Assembly (NCBI GenBank): GCA_021399435.1
Contig: JAJTUP010000066.1
Coordinates: 62,001 to 126,000 of the forward strand
From: Diaporthe sp. PMI_573
Lineage: Eukaryota; Ascomycota; Sordariomycetes; Diaporthales; Diaporthaceae
Length of the DNA: 64,000 nucleotides
Direction: 5' to 3'
Shown here one piece after another: positions 10,826-21,488 of this stretch. The notes under the pieces are model-generated. The model saw only the letters and a program-made list of their open reading frames with translations, was not told the origin of the DNA and did no database searches. The position numbers and the translations under genes were made by a program. Each line of letters begins with the position of its first letter. Positions within the stretch are counted from its first letter, which is position 1.

Positions 10826-11542
10826 CTCTGGCAGCGCCTTCATTTCTCGATGAAGCTTTCTCATTGTGCTACATGTATCTGTACAGATAGCATTCAGCCG
10901 CGAGAAATCGTGTCCGAATATTTCAAGAGATGGCTTGATAAGGCTCAAGGTCGTCAATGCCGTGTGATCATGATCTTTGGTATCGATTGTCGTCCAGTAA
11001 AATGCAACTGAACTAGGAATCTCAATGGATATATTGATAATTCGGTTGCTTGAGATATCATCGGAGGCATCGAATATGACGTTGAGATGCGGGGCCTCGT
11101 CCAGAAGAGCCTTGACACGTTGCTGATGGTCCAGGTAGACAGGGTCGAGGAATGAGGCAATTCGATTGCGATCTGGAGGTTTATATGCCGAATTTAGCAT
11201 TTGGAATAGTTTCAGTGTCTCAGGCTCTTCATAGAGGGAATAGGGTTTGCCGGAGGTAAAGACTGCGACGGCGGCTTGACGGTCCAATGCATCCTTAGAT
11301 GCTTTGCTAACACTATCCAACTTAGTGTTGATGAGCGGTTGTCGGCTGGGAATGACTTCATGAAGCTGTCGATATGCGGTGCATTGCGTGTGAAGGTGTC
11401 GAAGTTGTTTGGAGGTGTGCTTCGCCATAGTGTTTGAGCAGAGCTTGCAGACTACACGGTTCAGAGTAAAGCCCTCTTCCGAAGCCGGCCGGAAATATTC
11501 GTCAATGCCATGAAGTTTAGGACGACGTCCCCGATTGGTCAT
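10826..11542 (-). mobile_element. BED-finger/DUF659 hAT transposase, N-terminal fragment
   Basis: Starting with an ATG at 11542, the frame encodes a BED-type finger (VVCKLCSNTMAKHTSKQLRH, about residues 31-50) and the DUF659 region (FQMLNSAYKPPDRNRI, then VIFDASDDISSNRIINISI). It follows the family to MRKLHREMKALPEFSE and then crosses into the antisense of the pogo fragment. The RNase-H core and dimerisation block are missing. It is a second, distinct hAT lineage from the one at 7-9.5 kb. Confidence 0.7.
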
Positions 11543-11698
11543 ATTGACTCAGTAATGACCATAAATAGTTGTTGTCGGTGAAGAAATCTCAACAGCAACA
11601 TCGGGGGGTGATAAAGCCTCCTCAGGGGTCGCAACAACTCATGGTCGTCCCCCACCCCAACCCTCTTTTGGGATACTCACTAAACCCAGTTAGGAAGG

Positions 11699-11772
11699 AG
11701 GTTTATGACGGTAAATTACTTGTCAGTTGGGGTTTATGACGTCAATTGGTAACTTGGGGTTTATGACGTCAA
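11699..11772. repeat. GGTTTATGACG direct repeats
   Basis: Three copies of GGTTTATGACG(T) occur within about 75 bases, the last two inside a longer GGGGTTTATGACGTCA unit. They lie 160-230 bases upstream of the DUF659-type transposase start and most likely are its subterminal repeats. They also mark the point where the unknown minus-strand frame at 11769-12215 stops. Confidence 0.6.
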
Positions 11773-12215
11773 AAACGCATCCCTACTTGGAATGGGGTAA
11801 AATCGAACGTCGTCTCGCCCGCGAATGCCTTCCTAAGGATTTCGACGGCGGCATGGGATTTAGAGAGCGCATCGGCGTTGTCGATTAAATAACGCTGCAG
11901 ATTGTGTGCGAAGCCGCGGAAGAGCATGGGTTGATCCAGCAGTGCCAGGTCTGGGGGGCCCTCTCTCGAAAGTAACTCTTGGAATAGCTTGTCCTGTGAG
12001 AAGGACCGGAGTGATCGTATGGACATCTTGTTTGATTCTATATGGGCAAGTCCATCGTTGGGTTTGCCTCCGCCTGCAGCAGTCTGCCAGTGCCCGTCCG
12101 GCCAACAGGCTGCGAGGGCGGATGAATCGACGAGAGCATACTTTTCAAGTCCGTCGGTCGTGGTTTTGTTGTTAACAACAACGTCATCAGCGTCATCGGA
12201 GTACGCCTTCAGGTA
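11769..12215 (-). pseudogene. Unknown gene, 3' end cut by element repeats
   Basis: A minus-strand frame runs from about 12215 (WTYLKAYSDDADDVVVNN) through MSIRSLRSFSQDKLFQELLS to FQVGMRF at 11769, about 148 residues with protein-like composition. It stops just where the GGTTTATGACG repeats begin, so its 3' end is probably lost to an element. The 5' end has no ATG in frame. Family not recognised. Confidence 0.4.
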
Positions 12216-12653
12216 GGTCCAACTACACAGCCGCCTTACACAAAATCAGAAGGGCTGCCACGGCAGCAATCCGGGCTGATCCCAATCCAGGGTTCTCAGC
12301 CAATTATGACTGCGCCGCCCTTCTCAACACCGATTCAGGCCCAAAACCCCAGTCAGTCGTCAACGGTGAGATATATAGCTCAAGTTCCAAAGTCAGCCAC
12401 AATCAAAGCCAAGGAGCTTGTCTTCCGGATTTACCACCAGGATACTGCAGATGTGGCCACCGACGCCGCAGCAGACTGCAAGGATGGGCGGCTGCAACTT
12501 TGGGGCGCGGTTTTGCTACCGAGTTTAGACCAGGTGGGCGATTTGATCTTGCGGACACCTTCTATAAGCTCTGCCACACTATAGCCATGGAAATGGCCGT
12601 GCTGGCTTTGGGCTGTAGAGACCTTGGTCAACCATCGCCTTGAGGAGACTTCC
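12174..12653 (+). other. Overlapping open frames, unresolved
   Basis: Two plus-strand frames remain open here: one of about 158 codons without early ATG (contains PPGYCRCGHRRR and GGRFDLADTFYKLCHTIAME) and one of 92 codons starting MTAPPFSTPIQAQ. Only one at most can be real. Neither matches a family I know. From 12660 to 13348 I see nothing coding. Confidence 0.25.
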
Positions 12654-13348
12654 TAGCAGAATCGAACTACACTCAAATGAGCAGCAATCGCGACTTGTGA
12701 AATATTGGATAAGCACGACTCAGTCTATTGAGAGACAATTCAGTACGAAGACTTCTGATCAATCCAAAGATACGACAGGGAACGGTATATTTGGCTTCCC
12801 GGTGTCAGCTCCGCCACTCGTATCACGATTCCGGGCTTTGGCTCGAAGGTGCTCACGTTTACTCGAACCATCACATCGTTGCTTACTACGACAGTTCCAA
12901 GTGCAGATACATAAAATGTTTAAGTATTTACCTGACAAATAGTATAAATTTTTGTATAACACTCAACTGGATTATGGAATTTGGAGCGGGTCGAATGACC
13001 TGGTGTGGGGAGCTAGGTACGGCGAGCGCTCATTAGACTGATAGAATGCCAGATCCGTGTTAGCCTTTCACAGAGACCACGCATTTGCAACACGATGTAA
13101 GAAATAAACAAGTATACGGAAAATATTTGCCACAAATCAGGGGCTCCATTATTGTGCTGCTCTATTTTATATAAACCAGACCGGCCCACGCTCTTTTTAT
13201 TGTTGCAATGAAACCAACCAACAGGGCCTGAAAATAATGTACCCAAAGCGTTACAAACGTCAACATCGCATTATCGGAATTAAACTCGTCCATGGATACT
13301 TTCGAGAAACAGGTATTCGCCCATTGCGCTCTCCGTCGCCAATCATTT

Positions 13349-14286
13349 CAAGCTAACCATCCTGGCGGCAGGGCCCCCATTCTCGATCCGTCTCCTCGAG
13401 CGCGAGAACGAGCACGCCAGCGACGCGTCCCGACATGATCGCGACCACCTCCTGTCGCTGTTGCCCGCGTCGTACCGCAAAGAGTCCGGTGACTTGGCCG
13501 CTGCGGGTCGACATGTCACGGCTTGTCGCCAGCATCCACGGTTGGCTCTAGGTCGCGGGTCTGCCCCTGCCGCCTCGTGCGTTGCACAACCAGCTCTTGC
13601 TAGGCCGGGAGATATTTGTCACGGAGCGGATGGGCATGCATCTCGTCTAGACGACGGGCCGGATGTTCCTCAAGCCGATCCCGCTCTTCCTTCTGGGGCC
13701 GGACTTCTGGACCGAATATCTCTGCTGCACAGGTGGCTGCGGGTCCGGTGACGGAAATGTTGTCGTCTACGGCACCACGAAGAAATGCGAGCGCCGAGGG
13801 CTCCGACGGCGTGCGCTCGGCTTCCTCTTCTCCTACGCCGCGCTCATATCCCACGAGAGCGACTTCCGCATCGCCCAGGACAGGCGCCTACTTCCGCCAG
13901 AGGTCCTATGGCCCGCATGGAGGATGTTCGTCGAGCAGCTGGATACGGAGCACATCTATCCAAACATCGACCCGCGCTTCCACCACGGCGAGCTGCGTCT
14001 GAGTCGTCTGAACAAGATATACGCCCTCTCGCAGACCCCGCGCGGCTACATGTCCCGCTGGAATCAGTACGGCACCTTTTTTCACGACAATATTGCCTGG
14101 CTGGCCAGCGCAACGCTCTACATCGTCATTGTCTTGACCGCGATGCAGGTCGGGCTCGCAACCGAGTCCCTCGCCCGTAGCGACGCGTTCCAGTCGGCGT
14201 CGTATGGCTTCACGGTCTTTTCTATTTTGGGGCCCCTCGTTGCCGCCTCGCTCATTATGCTTGCATTCTGCTGTATTTTTATATAG
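13349..14286 (+). pseudogene. DUF6601-family protein, broken by TAG stops
   Basis: The frame encodes typical DUF6601 blocks: LHNQLLLGREIFVTERMG, FLKPIPLFLLGPDFWTEYL, GFLFSYAALISHESDFRIA, FVEQLDTEHIYPNIDPRFHH, then two predicted membrane segments (IAWLASATLYIVIVLTAMQV; GFTVFSILGPLVAASLIMLA). Near 13550 and 13650 the frame is interrupted by TAG where Trp is expected (GWL-stop-VAGL and HLV-stop-TTGR); both fit TGG-to-TAG changes. The N-terminal part from about 13349 seems shifted in frame against the rest. DUF6601 proteins are fungal membrane proteins of unknown role. A later ATG at 13663 gives a 207-residue remainder. Confidence 0.75.
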
Positions 14287-15104
14287 AACACGGCCCGGCT
14301 ATCCCTAGGTAACCAGCACCTTAACCTGAGGAAGCAGACTTCAGGACTGGTAGTAATAGACGGCTTGTTGATTAGTTCCTACAAAATGAACATACTGTCT
14401 GTCTTGGGAAATGTATGGTCAAATTGTTAATAGTTGCCCTTTCGGGTTAAGCCCGCCGGGCGGAATAAATTGTGTGTGTGTGTGTGTGTACAGTAATACT
14501 GTTATGCATAATATTTATATACCGGTAGTACCTGGGTTTGCAAGGTGCTTCAAGTAGCGGTCAGCACTGGCAAACCATCCCCGCCGATGTAGCACCATAC
14601 TATACTGTACAATAGACTTGGATCGAAAAATGTAAATACAGCCTGTGTCAGGTGAAAGATATATTTGATAATTTCTATTTGTACTCGCAAGATTGCGTGG
14701 ACAATCGCCAAGCCAACCCCTACACGTCAAGGACGGCAGCCATTCGACCTGGGACCAATAATCAAATGGACTTACAGAAACAAATAATTGACAAAGGTGT
14801 GGCGCAGCAGAAGTTGGAGAAGGTGACAGTTGGGGGCCAGAATGGCAAGTAGAGGTGGGGCCCAAAAGAGCCAGAAATGGCAAGGATAGGACTGAGTATA
14901 TAATATTAATATAATTTCTAGCTGGATTTCCCATTGTGGCAGTCCCCCCCCCCCCCCACTGATCAGTGGATTGCTTGGCAATTCACAGATTGGCAAGAGT
15001 GAAGAGACGAGGCTCGCACAAAGACGACTAGCCTGAGGAGATTGCAGCAGTGCTGCCTCGGGAGAGTCGGGAATCGTGCGCTTGTGCTATATCCCAGGAG
15101 TACT
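14287..15104. other. Intergenic with microsatellite and poly-C run
   Basis: A (GT)n tract lies at about 14471-14489 and a run of 13-14 C at about 14946-14959. Both are length-variable loci. No coding frame is supported. Confidence 0.6.
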
Positions 15105-15256
15105 TCTTCCTTTTGCTTGAGAAGGCGTCTACTACGGTAGAAGCTGAGATCGTACGAGAAAGAAGCACTTCTAGACGACTAAACTACTCAATTCTTTTGC
15201 TTGAGAAGGTCTTCACTATTGTGAAGGCTGAGATCGTACGAGAAAGAGTAGCAAGG
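15105..15256. repeat. Imperfect 84-base tandem repeat
   Basis: The sequence TTTTGCTTGAGAAGG and the following GCTGAGATCGTACGAGAAAG recur 84 bases apart (15111 and 15195), with divergence in the middle. It lies about 110-260 bases before an ATG in good context and could be a leader of a retroelement or a duplicated promoter segment. Confidence 0.7.
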
Positions 15257-15360
15257 TGTGCGCCATTGCACAACTATACAACCCCAGACTATACGAGACG
15301 ACATAGTCTATGTATATATCAACAACTCGATTCGCACGATACGACGCGAAGACCACCACC

Positions 15361-15756
15361 ATGTCAAACCCGACAACTCCGGAAGAACAGTCCCAGACTG
15401 AGGCGAGCAATAGCCAAATCCATCACCAGCTGACATACGAAGAAGTTCGAGGGGAAAGCACTATCCCGATGTCAGTATGGCGGAGCCGTACGAACCTCGA
15501 GATATGGTTTAACCCAATTGACCCTCACAACGCTCCCACGGAAGCCGAGCTGAACACATACATCGCACGGCTTACATGGGAAATAAGAACAATGGGAATA
15601 TCTAGAAGAAATCTCCAAATATCTTTGTGCGAGGACTTTGAGGGATGGACCGAGGTCCAATACAACACAGTGGATCTTCTGTTCCTAAAGGAGCTGATTG
15701 AGGCCCTTACAAACAAGGGAATCGAAGTCCCACCCGCACGAAGAACAACCCGCTGA
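15361..15756 (+). CDS. Unknown 131-residue protein (possible gag-like)
   Basis: An ATG at 15361 in an ACCACC context opens a frame starting MSNPTTPEEQSQTEASNSQ and ending at 15756. The N-terminus is polar and the remainder looks globular (ARLTWEIRTMGISRRNLQ). There is no Cys-His knuckle, protease or polymerase near, so a gag assignment is only a guess from the repeat-bearing leader. The intergenic stretch 15757-16332 shows nothing else. Confidence 0.35.
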   Translation: MSNPTTPEEQSQTEASNSQIHHQLTYEEVRGESTIPMSVWRSRTNLEIWFNPIDPHNAPTEAELNTYIARLTWEIRTMGISRRNLQISLCEDFEGWTEVQYNTVDLLFLKELIEALTNKGIEVPPARRTTR

Positions 15757-16332
15757 GACAATTGAGGCAACTCGGTCTATGCCTCTCAGCCTGAGATATA
15801 TTCAATATTCGAGTGGTGGCTATTTTGCTTACAATAGAATGTGTTGTGTCACCCAGATGTAATTTGTACGAATTCTCCGCCAGAGGGTGCCTAGTCCGCT
15901 ACTACATAGCAGAGCTCATAAACGACTCCGGAGATGAGAAGTATGGGAGATCAGGAACAACGGGCAGTGCGATGGGAAGGCTGCTCCCTTCCCTGAGAAG
16001 GGTCACCTGGAAAGCAGCGGCTATTGCTCTATTTTAGTTGCATTAATAGTATATTATTGTATTTAGTCGTCAATAGTGACTCCCTGAATTGCTTTCCGAT
16101 CCGAAATCCTAGTCCCTGGTTGCGAGATAACGGGAGGGGGATGCTCCTCACACACAGACTCAGAAGCAGCTTCCTCATCATGCTAAGCCTCAAAAGGGAC
16201 ATAAACGACGGTTCGCATTCTTGTAGCTGAACATCGCAATCACCGTATACGCTTCTCGGCTGTGAGAAGCCGGATGAACGAAGTTATCCGGAAATACCAT
16301 AGCACATCTCTTGCAAACGGGATCAAGCCGAT

Positions 16333-18557
16333 TTACTGGCAAGCATCAATGGATTTCAACGTGTCTTGCAATTTTGCTGCGTGCAGCCGCATCATGGCCT
16401 TGTTTTCTTGGATCACTGATGAATCAAACTCACTGTGGTTTGCCTTCCCAAACAAGCAATCCAGGCCTTGGTCCCGTATGAGGAGCCCAAGGGGATAAGG
16501 GCTTCCGCTGATATGGCGTCTCTGTCCATCAGACCCCTCGATCTTGACGCTTATTTTTGATGCCGGCGGGGAGACCATAACTTCAATAATTCGAGAAAAT
16601 TCCCGGCCAAAATTGATACCTTGTAATGTATCTGAGGGAATCAGATGTGAGATATAATAATTTGGTTCGTCGCCCCGGAAATAAATTCTGCTTTGTTGAA
16701 ACTTCCTCAAGAGGTGGGAAAAGGCGGGGCCGGGCGGTACTCGACACCGTAGCCTGAGTAAGCAGATTTCGGGACGGCTGGCCAAACACGGCTGATCAAT
16801 TAGTTCAATGTAAAAGAAGTCAGCAAGTATGCGATTCGATATCGAGTCGATTGAGTCATTCCCGCGCAAAGTGTTATCGTACCGGATAAGAGTGCTGCTC
16901 CCTTGGAAATCCTCATCCGATGCTGAGCGTGGCTGGTGATAGACGACTTGAGTGCCATTTGCGCATTCAAGGGCGCGAAGGGGCCATGCTAGGTGGGGGC
17001 CAAACGTGATTAAGCCCCTGTGGACCCTGGCTTTTGTTGCTCGCCGTGCATGGTATGCTGCATCATCAAGAGACCACTCCTCCACAAAAAGGCTCAACAC
17101 CAGAAGTAGACCAGATGTCCCATCGCATCTCACAATGTCAAAATAGTCCCGCAGCGGTAGTGCGTTGATGGTATTCCTGTGAAGCTCTTTGAGAAACACG
17201 CACGTCTTGGCCATATCGGAGCTTGTACCCAAGTCGAGGATTCTAAACCTAGCCGTTGGTGGCTTTAATGAGAAAATTCGGTTGTTCGCCTTCTGGCACC
17301 AGGGACATGTTGATAACGAGCACATGGAATTTTGGTATGCTGCGCCGCAGGCAATAACGCAACAAGAGCAGAGCTGATGTCGGCAGTCGAGAATGAAAAT
17401 CGGTTGCCTGAGAAGGCAAAAAACGCACGTTCCGGTCAGGTCAATGTCCGTAGCTGCCGATCCAATTAATCTCAAACAATGGGCATGTGAGGTCGCCGCC
17501 TTCAGCTTATCCTCTCGATTCTTGAGAACAACAGTGGCGAAGGCACTCTCTACTTGGAATAAGAAGGCTTGCGCAGCCACTGCAGGACGCAATTGTCCGA
17601 TGATGTGCTTGTAAATGGCCCGGAACACGTCTTTTGGGCGAAAATCTGCAGGGGGGGTTAGAAAGGGTGAAATCCAACGAAAAGGGTCTAACTTACGGTG
17701 CATCCCAGGGGGAAATGCATCTAGCGCTAATGCCGATGCTATGAGCCGAGTAAGCTCAGGAATGCGAGAATCGAATGCCTTGACAAGTCGTTGCAGGTGG
17801 AGCTCAGTGGACCGTGGGACAGGATTGGTAAAATGCGAGGCTGTCACGAAATCCGGAAGGAGTAGATTGCCGCAGAAATGTTGAAGCGATGTTTGAAGAA
17901 GGAAAGACCTGTGTTGGTGGGCGAAATTCAATCCAAGCTTCGTGCGGGCTCCATTTGATTGTTCTGCTAAGCTTGAGATAGCTGATGATAGTTCTGATTG
18001 GCGGATCAGTTTTGAGACTCGCAATCTCCCTCTCGGGTCTCCTATGAAAATGTGTAAGACTTTTTCGAGGTGCGGGTCCTCGTTGTCTTCCGTGACGATG
18101 AGGATTTGAGGGCTAAAACGAGAGATTGTAAGCGGTGACCGTGCCCAGCGCTGTAGTACATCTGCTGTTCTCGAGGGACCAACCCCTGCAACAAAGATAA
18201 CAATCACATCGCTGAACGGGGCAAGGACCTCCCAGTAAAGCTCAAAGCAGAAGTCAGCAAGTTCTTCCTGGGTCGGTGATTTGGGTACCCTCCGTGATAA
18301 GGCAAGCTCACGATATGGCGATGCGGGATTCCGTAATCAGCAGCCGGCGACGGCGCAAGGTGGAGTTGGCAATTTACGACGTGATTAGGCTTACTTTCCG
18401 TGATTGTAATTGTACGAGCGGGTAAGGCAGTCAAAGCGCTGACTGCTGGCAGGGCCTCGCCGATGCTCATAACGAACCGAGCTGGCAGTTCCGCATGTGG
18501 ATTTCGGTAAAGGACAGGTGACTGTGCGTCACGGAGGCTCAACCACACATTGTTCAT
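16333..18557 (-). pseudogene. Patatin-like phospholipase-family protein, decayed
   Basis: The minus strand reads from MNNVWLSLRDAQSPVL at 18557 through a frame break near 18280 into KSPTQEELADFCFELYWEV and on to 16333. A 51-base intron (17696-17646, GTAAGT...CTAAC...CAG) sits inside the long frame. A Cys/His-rich finger (CVFCLLRQP, CRHQLCSCC, CPWC) precedes the region aligned to patatin. Where active fungal members have DGGGxRG and GTSSGG, this one has LGTSSDMAK and CDGTSGLLLVLSLFV, so oxyanion hole and nucleophile elbow are damaged, and the Asp-bearing half is not recognisable. It shares a 250-base divergent promoter with the Est1-type gene. The frame break could be an unseen intron, but the motif loss argues for decay. 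Confidence 0.65.
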
Positions 18558-18807
18558 TTCCGTCTCCCCATGACTCGGTCTTGACCAGCAGCATTTTCCA
18601 ATGCGTTGTTGTTAATTCATTGATTGATTTATATAGACTCATGGCATTTGGTTGAAATACAGAATGCTTATTTCGGAATTGTTATTTCAGAAAACCCAAA
18701 GCATAAAAGGAACCATGACCTATACAATACTATACAGTACAACAGAAGTACGGACAAGACGAACACAAACCAAAAACATAAATGAAAATAGTACAGTACA
18801 GTATTCC

Positions 18808-20271
18808 ATGCCGGCGAGGATGTGGCGCCATGGTATACATTCGTTCCTTGAATTATTACGCCATAGGCTTCCTGCCTCTTTGGAGCACATGCTTACCTTC
18901 ATTTATCTTGCATACTCGATGATGGCCTTGCTGTACGAGACGGTCCCAAATTTCGAGGACACTTGGATTGAGTGCCTGGGCGACCTCGGTCGATATCGTA
19001 TGGCAATCGAGGATGAGGATATACGCGACAGGGAAATTTGGACGGACGTATCGAGGTACTGGTACTCTAAAGCCAGCGACAAGGCACCTACCACCGGAAG
19101 GCTTTACCACCACCTTGCGATCCTTGCGAGACCTTATGCGGTTAAACAACTCTTCTACTACACGAAGAGTCTGTGTGTCGCGATACCGTTCAAGTCCGCA
19201 AGGGACAGCATCCTCACACTATTCGATCCAATCATCGACGGAACTCAGACTCGACTACAAGCTATCGACCTGAACTTTGTCAAGGCACATGGCGTTCTTT
19301 TCATCAGAAGCAATACGGACGAGAAGGACAAGGCGCTTTCCAAAGGTCGCGATGCCCTCCTCGTCGAATACGAAAAGGCCAAGGATCAATTTCTTGCACA
19401 CCTGGATAACCACATTGCGCGGACAACAAGGAATTGGATAGAGCCTGGCGCCTTAATTGCCATTTCAAATTGCAATGCCCAATTGGAGTATGGAAAGACC
19501 GAGGCAAACACGCACGGCAATGCCAACGTTTTAATGACGGCTATCCTGCCGGAGTCGGACAGAGACACGTTTATGGAGAACTCAACAGAAGACAAGCCGA
19601 AACCATCCGAAGTCTTTACTGAAGCTTCTGAATTCGCCGAGAAGTGTGATGCGATCATCTCGCGCCGTTACGGCGACCCTAATGTTTTACCTTATCTCAA
19701 TGTCCGCCTGTCTTTCATGAAGTTCATCGCTGGCAATGAGGCTGCTATGGGTTACATCGAAGACGTGTTTCCCTGGGCACTGATAGTGTTGATGCTCAAC
19801 TCCCTGTCGATTAGCTTTCAGAACCATGTACGCATCGAGTCTGAGGAATTTGCACGACCAAGCGACAGGCCTCTACCAGAGGACTGGTCTCTCCGAGGCC
19901 TCCTCTGGACTGACAGACTATTCCCACATGACTGGTTTTCCAGCCACAATGTTGATGACGACGAAAGGAGCTTTGAACTCGCTTCCATGACCGAGCAGAG
20001 GAAGGAGCGTGTCCTCTGGCTGGGCTACAACCTCGCACTCCTTGGCAAGTGGCTTACCTATGACAAACAAACCAAGCAATTCGGTGCGACACCTGAGTAC
20101 CAGAAAGAGTACTCTGTATACGACACAAGCAAGGACAGTATTTTATGTGGCAAGGGTACAGCCACGGCCGACCAAGGCACCGTGGGTTTCATTACTGAGA
20201 AAGACAACTGCGACAATCCACCAGTCTTGGATAAAGGTGCCTCCATGATGACTAAACAGGCAAGCTCTTGA
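18808..20271 (+). CDS. Est1-type DNA/RNA-binding domain protein
   Basis: A single frame of 487 residues from the ATG at 18808 (MPARMWRHGIHSFLELLRHR). The segment about 70-150, with SRYWYSKASDKAPTTGRLYH, HLAILARPYAVKQLFYYTKS and SILTLFDPII, matches the Est1-type TPR/helical domain of many uncharacterised fungal proteins. As I remember the family, MPARMWRHGIH is internal rather than N-terminal, so this gene may have lost its first part; no ATG-led coding sequence is visible upstream. The C-terminal 50 residues are polar. The function of the family in filamentous fungi is unknown; true Est1 and SMG proteins act in telomere maintenance or mRNA decay. Confidence 0.7.
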   Translation: MPARMWRHGIHSFLELLRHRLPASLEHMLTFIYLAYSMMALLYETVPNFEDTWIECLGDLGRYRMAIEDEDIRDREIWTDVSRYWYSKASDKAPTTGRLYHHLAILARPYAVKQLFYYTKSLCVAIPFKSARDSILTLFDPIIDGTQTRLQAIDLNFVKAHGVLFIRSNTDEKDKALSKGRDALLVEYEKAKDQFLAHLDNHIARTTRNWIEPGALIAISNCNAQLEYGKTEANTHGNANVLMTAILPESDRDTFMENSTEDKPKPSEVFTEASEFAEKCDAIISRRYGDPNVLPYLNVRLSFMKFIAGNEAAMGYIEDVFPWALIVLMLNSLSISFQNHVRIESEEFARPSDRPLPEDWSLRGLLWTDRLFPHDWFSSHNVDDDERSFELASMTEQRKERVLWLGYNLALLGKWLTYDKQTKQFGATPEYQKEYSVYDTSKDSILCGKGTATADQGTVGFITEKDNCDNPPVLDKGASMMTKQASS

Positions 20272-21488
20272 GTTCACACAATCAGGGGGGGGGGCGGGAG
20301 GAGGTGCCGGGGGCTCTGAATTTCCCTTTTCTGATGATGGCGTGGAGCCTGTTCTTGACGGGTTTTTTTGAAAGAGAGGCAGGTTCCTTTTGTCGTGATT
20401 CCTAAACCTAGACTCATGAGAGACGATGTGTGTGGTGGAGACCCATGCTAGTCTGACAGGTTGCAACCTCGGCCTCGGACCAGTTACCGAGATTATACTT
20501 CGGCACTCCGGGAATTCCTACTCGCTCATCATAGCGGCCACCATTTGACCTCATGCATCTCGCAGCCCTGAAGAAAGGCGGACGCTGTCAGCATATCGAA
20601 AGAATGTCTATGATCACCTATAGAATCTTAGTTTTTGATATGGCCTCGCTAATTCTTTGCCGACTGTTATTCCTAGTTTAAAATTCTTTAATCACAAAGT
20701 ATTAAATTAGACACGAAGTGATAGGAAGTTGATGTCCTGAAGCCCTAGGATAGAACTTATAACGGAATTTAAATAGATAACCAAAAGTCTTACGTTACGT
20801 GTCAAAACTCGAACATTGGAAATCTTTTCACTCTATATATATATCTGAATCGAAGATGGCGCAAAGATTAAAACGTAACTCAGTTGACGCAGAGACGATC
20901 AAGAACGGCGGGAATGATCAAAGACTAATGAAACCACGAGGGGCCTGGACAAGAAACGACGGAGATGGGGCTAGACGCCTTTGCCTCTCGGAAAGCTGGT
21001 GACTGTCCCTTTATGGGCTCCTTATGCACTGTGGAAGGGTTACAAGGCTGCATTTGGACAGGTTGTGTGTCCTTACGCAATAGATGACGGTGCAAAGGGA
21101 GGCAGTATCTCTGGACCAGTCAAGCAGGGGAGCTAAGTACCAGCTGTCCCATTAATGACAACAGCTTTGCACGTAGCGAAAGTACGCAGGGGTATCTATG
21201 CAAAAGAGGCGCAAAAGTCTTATCCACAAAAAGCCTGCTCATGCTGTCACCTTACGGCTGACGACGCCGACGGAGAGGGCGAGGGCGCCAAGAAAACGCA
21301 AGACGAGATTGTCGCCGCCGTATCCACATTGGGCGACTTCATTGACTTTCAGTCGACCAGCTGGGTCGGGTCACATGGGCAACAATATGGGCGATGTAGG
21401 CGATGTGGGCGACGTGGGCGACGTCGTGGCTTAATGGGGTCTAATAGTGCTTTATTTGCTTTATTTGGGCAACATTCATTTGTTGCCC
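20272..21488. other. Intergenic with G-run, 9-base minisatellite and hairpin
   Basis: A G-rich run lies at 20286-20303. At 21389-21425 four copies of a 9-base unit (GGCGATGTG/GGCGACGTG) stand in tandem. At 21467-21488 GGGCAAC and GTTGCCC form a 7-base stem with an 8-base loop, immediately beside the truncated gypsy element. No gene is supported. Confidence 0.55.

Noticed and set aside
14471..14489. (GT)n tract as regulatory element
   Set aside because: Simple microsatellite; no nearby gene start that would support a promoter role.
16333..20271. Starship giant transposon (patatin cargo)
   Set aside because: No DUF3435 tyrosine recombinase captain, no DUF3723 or matching terminal repeats seen in the window; patatin alone is not enough.
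20143..20466. Pro-rich minus frame (PPAPPPAPPP-type)
   Set aside because: Caused by the G-rich run at 20.29 kb and antisense to the Est1-type gene end.
21389..21425. 9-base repeat array as CRISPR-like
   Set aside because: Units are contiguous without spacers and the organism is a fungus.
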